Shown here piece by piece: positions 14,785-19,650 of a stretch of 19,650 nt of DNA. The DNA is from Candidatus Alloscillospira gallinarum. GTDB taxonomy: Bacteria; Bacillota; Clostridia; Oscillospirales; Oscillospiraceae. Each line of letters starts with the position of its first letter. Position 1 is the first letter of the stretch. The stretch is taken from assembly GCA_904420055.1 (NCBI GenBank), contig CAJFTV010000033.1, positions 1-19,650 on the forward strand, in the 5' to 3' direction. A program made the position numbers and the translations under genes. The notes under the pieces were generated by a model. The model was given only the letters and a program-made list of their open reading frames with translations, was not told the DNA's origin and did not search any database.

Positions 14785-14813
14785 TTGTATAACCGGGACA
14801 AAAGTGATATTAT
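14785..14813 (+). promoter_or_regulatory. Probable promoter of the HD-domain gene
   Basis: TTGTAT (14785-14790) and TATTAT (14808-14813) are 17 bases apart, directly after the previous terminator. The start would be near 14820. This places the GTG at 14804 inside the promoter and supports the TTG at 14849 as the real start of the next gene. Confidence 0.5.
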
Positions 14814-14848
14814 TTTCTGAGGAAAAACAACATTACGAGGTGAAAAAC

Positions 14849-15442
14849 TTGGAACTTACAATTTCCCGCGGAGACGCACTCAAGCTTCTTATGAAGTATA
14901 ATAAGGAGCCTTTTCACATACTTCACGCGTTGACTGTTGAGGGCGTGATGCGATGGTATGCGGAAAAACTCGGCTGCGGAGACGAAGCCGAATACTGGGC
15001 CATATCCGGGCTTCTACATGACATTGACTTTGAGCTCTATCCCGAGGAGCACTGCAAAAAAGCTCCAGGGCTTTTGCGTGAGGGCGGCGTGTCCGAGGAC
15101 ATGATTAAAACTGTTTGCAGCCACGGCTACGGCATATGCAGCGACATTCCTCCGGGGCACATTATGGAAAAAGTACTGTTTGCCACGGACGAGCTGACCG
15201 GCCTTATCTTTGCCGCAGCAAAGATGCGTCCCTCAAAGAGCACACAGGACATGGAGCTTTCAAGTCTTAAAAAGAAGTTTAAGGACAAGAAATTTGCCGC
15301 CGGCTGCTCCCGGGATATAATTCGCCAGGGCGCGGAAATGCTCGGGTGGGATCTGGACGAGCTTCTGGAGAAAACAATACTCGCCATGAGAAGCTGTGAG
15401 AAAAGCGTCTCCGGTGAGATGGCGGCGCTTGGCCTTGAGTGA
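14849..15442 (+). CDS. HD-domain protein (putative metal-dependent phosphohydrolase)
   Basis: The HD superfamily hydrolyses phosphoesters at a metal site made of His and Asp residues. In this 197-residue protein, His26 (FHILHA), His57-Asp58 (LLHDID), His92 (CSHG) and Asp114 (FATDEL) follow the family order H...HD...H...D. The sequence resembles small HDIG-type proteins of Clostridia that are annotated only as 'HD domain-containing', and the substrate is unknown. The start is TTG at 14849, with GAGGTG 6 bases before it; the longer GTG start at 14804 overlaps the promoter and has no good site. The flavoprotein gene begins 28 bases downstream, so the two may be one transcript. Confidence 0.85.
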   Translation: MELTISRGDALKLLMKYNKEPFHILHALTVEGVMRWYAEKLGCGDEAEYWAISGLLHDIDFELYPEEHCKKAPGLLREGGVSEDMIKTVCSHGYGICSDIPPGHIMEKVLFATDELTGLIFAAAKMRPSKSTQDMELSSLKKKFKDKKFAAGCSRDIIRQGAEMLGWDLDELLEKTILAMRSCEKSVSGEMAALGLE

Positions 15443-15470
15443 GAATATCTAAAATAAAGGAATGATACAT

Positions 15471-16001
15471 ATGAGAGACATACTTGTAATTATGGGCAGC
15501 CCACGAGCGGGCGGCACCACCAACGCACTGACAGACGCATTTATAAAAGGCGCCGAGGAGGCGGGTCACCGTGTGACAAAGTTTTCCCTGGGACAATGTA
15601 AGGTAAACGGCTGTCTCGGCTGCAACGGGTGTATGCGCACAGGCACATGTGTGCAGGACGATGATATGACCCGCGAGATTTATCCTAAGCTCCTGGAATG
15701 TGACACGGTTGTAATGGCATCGCCAATATACTGCTATATGTGTACTGCACTTTTGAAGTGCTTTGTGGAGCGCACATATCCCATGTCAATGCAGCCGGCC
15801 TCCCGCACCAGAAAGGATGCCATACTTCTGATGACCGCGATGGCCGGCGGTTCCGTTTTCAAACCGACGGTAGAGTGGCACAGGGCAAATATCGGCTATA
15901 TTGGCTGGCGTGACCGCGGCATGGTGCTTGCCGGCGGCTGTGGCAGCACAGTCCCCGGCCGCTATCTTGAAGAGGCGTATAACCTGGGCAAAAAGCTGTA
16001 A
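15471..16001 (+). CDS. Flavodoxin-fold NAD(P)H-dependent reductase, iron-sulfur-flavoprotein-like
   Basis: This 176-residue cytosolic protein has a flavodoxin-like fold. GSPRAGGTTN at 9-18 is the FMN-phosphate loop, and MASPIYCYMCTALLKCFVER is the second flavin-contacting segment. Cysteines 48, 51, 54 and 60 make a CX2CX2CX5C motif, followed by DDDM. This is the compact cysteine pattern of Isf-type iron-sulfur flavoproteins, so a 4Fe-4S cluster is plausible. Many relatives are annotated simply as NADPH-dependent FMN reductase or flavodoxin family. The physiological electron acceptor is unknown. The ATG at 15471 is preferred because AAAGGA lies 9 bases before it; the ATG at 15462 is too close to that site. 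Confidence 0.85.
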   Translation: MRDILVIMGSPRAGGTTNALTDAFIKGAEEAGHRVTKFSLGQCKVNGCLGCNGCMRTGTCVQDDDMTREIYPKLLECDTVVMASPIYCYMCTALLKCFVERTYPMSMQPASRTRKDAILLMTAMAGGSVFKPTVEWHRANIGYIGWRDRGMVLAGGCGSTVPGRYLEEAYNLGKKL

Positions 16002-16028
16002 TACATTATCATAAGCTGTACTATGCAT

Positions 16029-16057
16029 AAGTTGCCGCCGTTTTACCGGCGGCACTT
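16029..16057 (+). terminator. Putative terminator hairpin after the flavoprotein gene
   Basis: TGCCGCCG (16033-16040) and CGGCGGCA (16047-16054) form an 8-bp GC stem with a 6-base loop, extended by AAG/CTT across one bulged T. A clear U run is missing, so termination may be incomplete. The rest of the gap up to 16182 holds no gene I can support. Confidence 0.55.
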
Positions 16058-16181
16058 ACTCTGTCCGCAGATTGCTGTTTGTGTCTAAATATACGATAAT
16101 TCTTGCAGAGCGGGACACGAAAAGTCAGGAAATTAAATTATTTTCACTCTATTATGTAATTACACAGAGAGGAGGGATATT

Positions 16182-17051
16182 GTGGATTGGCTAACCGGAA
16201 TACAAAATGCGCTGAACTATATTGAAGAACATCTAACCGAAGAAATTGACTATGATGAGGTTGCAAGAGAAGCGGCTTGCTCAGGTTTTTACTTTCAAAG
16301 GATTTTCAATATCCTGTGCGGAATAACTCTTGGAGAGTATATTCGCAACAGGCGGCTCACACTTGCCGGCAATGAGCTGAGTGCAGCAGATAATAAAGTA
16401 ATTGATATTGCTTTGAAATATGGTTATGAAAGTCCCGAAAGCTTTGCAAGAGCATTTTCAAGATTTCACGGGGTTACACCCTCTGAAGCAAAAAAAGATG
16501 GCTCTAAGCTTAAATCCTTTTCCCGCCTTTCCGTGAAAATCACATTAACTGGAGGTAGTATAATGGATTACAAGATTATCGAAAAGGAAGCCTTTGATAT
16601 TATTGAAAAGGTAGAGACGCACACTGTTGAAAATTCTGAAAATGCAAAAAGTATACCAGACTTTTGGACAAGAGCCCACAATGACGGTACGGTAAACAAA
16701 TTATTGAATGCAACAAACGACAGAGCTTACATCTTTGGTGTATGCTATGGAGATTCTTCTGAGAACGCCACGACGTTTGAGTATTCTATTGCAGCCAAAT
16801 GTGATAAGAATGCAGCAGTACCGGCAGGCTTCAGAAAGAACATCATTCCCGCAAGAACCTGGGCTGTATTTGAGTGCAAAGGCGCAATGCCTGATGCCAT
16901 ACAAGATACGTGGAACAAAATTGTTTCCGAGTTCTTTCCAGCGTCGGGTTATCAGCCTACCTATGAAATGGACATAGAAGCGTATACCGAAGGAAATATG
17001 GACAGTCCTGATTACCGCAGCGAAATTTGGGTACCGGTAATTAAAAAATAA
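16182..17051 (+). CDS. AraC-family regulator with GyrI-like effector-binding domain
   Basis: This 289-residue protein is a one-component transcription regulator. Residues 1-108 form the AraC-type pair of helix-turn-helix motifs (for example EIDYDEVAREAACSGFYFQR, then IDIALKYGYESPESFARAFS, ending HGVTPSEA). From about residue 125 to the end is a GyrI-like/AraC effector-binding domain (DYKIIEKEAFDIIE, ARTWAVFECKG, YEMDIEAYTEG, SEIWVPV), which in relatives binds small amphipathic drugs or similar ligands. The order DNA-binding then GyrI is typical of Rob/YdeE-like clostridial regulators. The GTG at 16182 follows GAGGAGGG. It is a single-gene unit with a strong terminator. Sampled stretches are near 35% GC, lower than neighbours, which may reflect transfer. 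Its target genes are not evident. Confidence 0.92.
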   Translation: MDWLTGIQNALNYIEEHLTEEIDYDEVAREAACSGFYFQRIFNILCGITLGEYIRNRRLTLAGNELSAADNKVIDIALKYGYESPESFARAFSRFHGVTPSEAKKDGSKLKSFSRLSVKITLTGGSIMDYKIIEKEAFDIIEKVETHTVENSENAKSIPDFWTRAHNDGTVNKLLNATNDRAYIFGVCYGDSSENATTFEYSIAAKCDKNAAVPAGFRKNIIPARTWAVFECKGAMPDAIQDTWNKIVSEFFPASGYQPTYEMDIEAYTEGNMDSPDYRSEIWVPVIKK

Positions 17052-17053
17052 GC

Positions 17054-17100
17054 AAATGCCGCCTGTATAAATCAGGCGGCATTTAACTTTTTTATTTTTA
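17054..17100 (+). terminator. Strong intrinsic terminator after the AraC-type gene
   Basis: AAATGCCGCCTG (17054-17065) and CAGGCGGCATTT (17073-17084) are perfect 12-bp arms with a 7-base loop. AACTTTTTTATTTTT follows. It begins 2 bases after the stop codon. Confidence 0.93.
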
Positions 17101-17140
17101 AGACTTCATTAAAATTGACGATACCTGTATATAGCTGTTA

Positions 17141-17169
17141 TTTACTGGAAAGTCCCAATGTGATATAAT
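17141..17169 (+). promoter_or_regulatory. Promoter of the response regulator/sensor kinase pair
   Basis: TTTACT (17141-17146) and TATAAT (17164-17169) are 17 bases apart, with TGA just before the -10 making it an extended -10. The start would be near 17176, about 30 bases before the TTG start codon. No BceR-type inverted repeat is seen here, so basal expression looks independent of the regulator. Confidence 0.72.
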
Positions 17170-17205
17170 AATTTTATTATTTGCTTGTAAATCGGAGGAA
17201 TAGTT

Positions 17206-17877
17206 TTGGACAGGATATTCATTGTTGAAGACGACAGCACAATTGCAAAGGCCGTATCGGATTATCTGGGCGGCTGGGGGTATGAGTGCATATGTGCTGA
17301 TGACTTTTCGGACATAACAGCCCAGTTTGCAAAGGCAAATCCAAAGCTCGTCCTCATGGACATAACTCTCCCCCGCTATAACGGATATCACTGGTGCGGA
17401 GAGATACGCAAGCTCTCCCAGGTGCCTATAATTTTTATATCCTCCGCCGGCGACAACATGAGCCTTGTAATGGCGGTAAACCAGGGCGGGGACGACTTTA
17501 TATCAAAGCCCTTTGACATGTCTGTGCTTGTAGCAAAGATTAAGGCCCTAATGCGCAGGGCATATGATTTTACTAAAAACCCGGATATAACTGAGCACTC
17601 CGGAGTAGTGCTAAACAGCTCAGACATGTCAATGTTTATAAATGATACAAAGACCGACCTGAGTAAAAATGAATTCAGGATTCTGCAAATCCTTTTTGAA
17701 AATGCCGGTCATATCGTCAGTCGGGATACGCTTATGCGCCGGCTCTGGGAGACGGACTGCTACGTAGATGAAAACACGCTGACGGTAAATATTGCCCGTG
17801 TACGCAAGAAGCTCAGCGAGGCGGGAGTGGACGATTTGATACGTACAAAAAAGGGCGTCGGCTACATGGTGGAGTAA
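17206..17877 (+). CDS. OmpR-family response regulator, BceR-like
   Basis: This 223-residue protein is the DNA-binding half of a two-component system. The receiver domain spans about 1-115, with the acidic pocket Glu8-Asp9-Asp10, phosphoacceptor Asp52 (LVLMDITLP), switch Ser79/80 and Lys101 (ISKPFD). The C-terminal winged helix spans about 128-223 (LSKNEFRILQILFENAGHIV; NTLTVNIARVRKKL; KKGVGYMVE). The sequence and the setting beside an intramembrane-sensing kinase and a BceA-like ATPase identify it as BceR-like, responding to peptide antibiotics. The start is TTG, with GGAGG 7 bases upstream. The kinase gene begins 3 bases after its stop. Its likely target is the operator at 18948-18983 ahead of the ABC gene. 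Confidence 0.93.
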   Translation: MDRIFIVEDDSTIAKAVSDYLGGWGYECICADDFSDITAQFAKANPKLVLMDITLPRYNGYHWCGEIRKLSQVPIIFISSAGDNMSLVMAVNQGGDDFISKPFDMSVLVAKIKALMRRAYDFTKNPDITEHSGVVLNSSDMSMFINDTKTDLSKNEFRILQILFENAGHIVSRDTLMRRLWETDCYVDENTLTVNIARVRKKLSEAGVDDLIRTKKGVGYMVE

Positions 17878-17880
17878 AAT

Positions 17881-18867
17881 ATGCTGTTTTTCAAATATCT
17901 TAAATACAGGCTTTTTTATATCGTTCTGCTTTTAATATGCGCGATATGCGCAGTTAGTATTTTTTATCTTTACAATTTCTATCTTGAGGCCATAATTTAC
18001 ACTTGTCTGCTGTGCACTGCGATAGTCCTGGGATTTGGCGCAGCGGATTTTATAAGGTTTCGCAGAAAGCACCGTCATATAAAACAGCTTGAGAAAAATC
18101 CGCTTCTTGCACACGAACATCTTCCGACGGCCTCCGGGCAGATTGAAAAGGATTACGGTGAACTCATACGGAAAACTGCCGCGTGTGTACAGGAAAAGGA
18201 AGATGAAAGCGAAAAATCGAGAAAACAGATGTCTGACTACTACACCATGTGGGTGCATCAAATAAAAACGCCAATTTCGGCCATGGACCTTATCCTTCAG
18301 GGAGAGGGGCAGCCGGATACTGACGAACTGAAAATCCAGCTTTTTCGCATAAGCCAGTATGCAGACATGGTACTTGCCTACCTCCGTACAGACGAGCACA
18401 GCTCAGACTTTGTCTTTGCTCAGTACAGTCTGGACGGAGTAGTGCGCCAGGCCGTGAGGAAATATGCTTTTATGTTCATAAAAAAGCACCTCACGCTTGA
18501 CGTCCGTGATATTGACCTCACTGTTACAACTGATGAGAAATGGCTTGTGTTTGTAATAGAGCAGCTGATTTCAAATGCAGTTAAATATACCAATGCCGGA
18601 GGCGTTACCATATACACTGAAGGCAGGTGCCTCTGCATAAAGGACACAGGTATTGGTATTGCGACTGAGGATTTGCCACGCATATGTGAGCGGGGCTTTA
18701 CCGGGGTAAATGGCCGTATTGACAAGCGCGCTTCCGGTATAGGCCTCTACCTTGTGAACATGATTTTAAAGAAGCTGGGACACAGCATTGTCTTTGACTC
18801 ATCTCTTGGAGAGGGCACAACCGTGCGGATATATTTCCCGACCCGGGATTTCATTCCATATGAATAG
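17881..18867 (+). CDS. Intramembrane-sensing histidine kinase, BceS-like
   Basis: This 328-residue kinase is the partner of the preceding regulator. Two membrane helices at about 11-31 and 35-57 are joined by only a few residues, so there is no extracellular sensor domain. In BceS-type kinases the ABC transporter does the sensing. A short coiled region leads to the dimerisation helix with phospho-accepting His126 (MWVHQIKTPI). The ATPase domain has the N box around Asn232 (QLISNAVKYT), G1 DTGIGI from Asp255 and G2 ASGIGLYLV around 284-292. All catalytic motifs are intact and the length is typical. GGTGGAG lies before the ATG within the end of the regulator gene. A hairpin terminator follows. 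Confidence 0.94.
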   Translation: MLFFKYLKYRLFYIVLLLICAICAVSIFYLYNFYLEAIIYTCLLCTAIVLGFGAADFIRFRRKHRHIKQLEKNPLLAHEHLPTASGQIEKDYGELIRKTAACVQEKEDESEKSRKQMSDYYTMWVHQIKTPISAMDLILQGEGQPDTDELKIQLFRISQYADMVLAYLRTDEHSSDFVFAQYSLDGVVRQAVRKYAFMFIKKHLTLDVRDIDLTVTTDEKWLVFVIEQLISNAVKYTNAGGVTIYTEGRCLCIKDTGIGIATEDLPRICERGFTGVNGRIDKRASGIGLYLVNMILKKLGHSIVFDSSLGEGTTVRIYFPTRDFIPYE

Positions 18868-18876
18868 CAAGATTTA

Positions 18877-18905
18877 AAAATCCGGCGGCATGCCCGCCGG
18901 ATTTT
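18877..18905 (+). terminator. Intrinsic terminator between kinase gene and ABC transporter
   Basis: AAAATCCGGCGG (18877-18888) and its perfect complement (18894-18905) enclose a 5-base loop, and the second arm ends in TTTT. It separates constitutive expression of the two-component genes from the regulated transporter promoter, a common layout for Bce modules. Confidence 0.85.
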
Positions 18906-18947
18906 AACTAATACCGGAATACAAAATTTCATATATCGGCCCCTAAT

Positions 18948-18983
18948 CTTACAAAAATGTAAGGTTAGGCACTTTTTTGTAAG
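18948..18983 (+). promoter_or_regulatory. BceR-type operator (inverted repeat plus a half site)
   Basis: CTTACA-AAAA-TGTAAG (18948-18963) is a perfect inverted repeat with a 4-base spacer, and a third TGTAAG copy begins at 18978, exactly 20 bases after the second arm. BceR-like regulators bind inverted repeats of the TnACA-N4-TGTAA type, often with a secondary site two helical turns away. It is upstream of the ABC promoter, centred about 73 and 48 bases before the predicted start, fitting activation. Binding is inferred. Confidence 0.72.
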
Positions 18984-19016
18984 CCATATCTATGGAAACG
19001 AACTGCTTTTGCGGGA

Positions 19017-19022
19017 TATAAT
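19017..19022 (+). promoter_or_regulatory. -10 element of the ABC transporter promoter
   Basis: TATAAT is a perfect -10. The matching -35 position (18994-18999, GGAAAC) is poor, as expected for a promoter that needs an activator bound upstream. The start would be near 19029. Confidence 0.6.
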
Positions 19023-19052
19023 TTTGACACAATCACTCGGGAGGTAACCTAA

Positions 19053-19650
19053 ATGTCACTACTTGAAGTAAGAAATCTCAAAAAAATCTACACAACCCGC
19101 TTTGGCGGCCAGTCCGTACAGGCTCTCACTGACGTCAGCTTTTCTGTTGAAGAGGGTGAGTTTACAGCCATAATGGGTGAGTCCGGTTCCGGTAAGACCA
19201 CTCTGCTTAATATACTTGCTGCGCTGGACCGTCCCACCTCCGGAAATGTGTATCTAAACGGCAAGGACATAGGAGAAATCGGTGAAAAGCACATTGCCGC
19301 ATTCCGCCGCGACAATCTTGGCTTTGTATTTCAGGACTTTAACCTCTTGGACACCTTTACTTTGAAGGACAACATTTTTCTGCCTCTTGTTCTATCCGGA
19401 ATGAACTATAAAGAGATGGAGAGCCGCATAACTCCCCTTGCACATAAGCTTGGAATTGCGGATATTCTCAAAAAGTACCCATATGAGGTATCAGGCGGAC
19501 AGAAACAGCGGGCCGCCGTGGCGCGGGCGCTTATAACTGAGCCGCGGATTATCCTGGCCGATGAGCCCACCGGGGCTCTGGACTCCCAGGCCTCTGACAA
19601 TCTGCTCAATATTTTTACCGAGATTAACAGAATGGGCCAGACAATTCTGA
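19053..19650 (+). CDS. BceA-like ABC transporter ATP-binding protein (cut by window end)
   Basis: This is the ATPase of a peptide-antibiotic resistance ABC transporter of the MacB/LolD-BceA class. The first 199 residues are present and the reading frame is open at the window edge. Walker A GESGSGKTT is at 42-50, the Q-loop glutamine is Gln94 (FQDFNLL), the signature SGGQKQR is at 147-153 and Walker B ILADEP is at 167-172, followed by TGALD. About 50-60 residues should be missing. The ATG at 19053 follows GGGAGGTAA. A BceB-like ten-helix permease is expected next, and together they would sense and remove peptide antibiotics such as bacitracin or lantibiotics from their lipid targets, and signal to the kinase upstream. 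Confidence 0.94.
   Translation, partial: MSLLEVRNLKKIYTTRFGGQSVQALTDVSFSVEEGEFTAIMGESGSGKTTLLNILAALDRPTSGNVYLNGKDIGEIGEKHIAAFRRDNLGFVFQDFNLLDTFTLKDNIFLPLVLSGMNYKEMESRITPLAHKLGIADILKKYPYEVSGGQKQRAAVARALITEPRIILADEPTGALDSQASDNLLNIFTEINRMGQTIL

Overview
The window looks like a chromosomal segment of a Clostridia-type member of the Bacillota. The base composition is moderate, about half GC by eye. Ribosome binding sites are mostly strong, TTG and GTG starts occur, and promoters are of the sigma-A type. The gene content points the same way: an FHA-SEDS plus class B PBP pair, a clostridial EF-G paralogue and a BceRS-type antimicrobial-peptide module. I cannot name the genus. I see no tRNA, rRNA, CRISPR array, insertion sequence or phage gene, and no stretch over 300 bases without a gene.

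Left part, minus strand (about 13.6 kb down to 0.06 kb). gltA has its own consensus promoter and terminator. Next comes metK with its own promoter, a perfect hairpin, rlmB and a large unnamed membrane protein. Then an EF-G-like GTPase with a putative promoter is followed by a hairpin and a tight four-gene run: FHA-SEDS (RodA/FtsW-like), class B PBP, tcdA and mnmA. The first two of that run overlap by 8 bases and the others are 4 to 22 bases apart. The run ends before a strong bidirectional terminator at 64-105. It joins a peptidoglycan polymerase/transpeptidase pair to two anticodon-loop tRNA modification enzymes (ct6A37 and s2U34).

Right part, plus strand (13.7 kb to the end). This holds a secreted Ig-like/SLH-like protein, an HD-domain protein followed by an iron-sulfur-flavoprotein-like reductase, an AraC/GyrI-type regulator of lower GC, and a BceR/BceS-like two-component system. 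A terminator, a matching operator and the start of a BceA-like ABC ATPase follow, and the ATPase runs off the window. The permease should lie just outside.

The most notable item is the 827-residue membrane protein at 7357-9840. Its membrane layout and the order of its sequence blocks follow a P1B-type P-type ATPase. However, the phosphorylated Asp motif, TGES loop, HP motif and GDGxND hinge are all gone, the actuator domain is shortened, and there is an acidic cytosolic N-terminal tail of about 300 residues. It looks like a catalytically dead 'pseudo-P-type ATPase' whose role is unknown.
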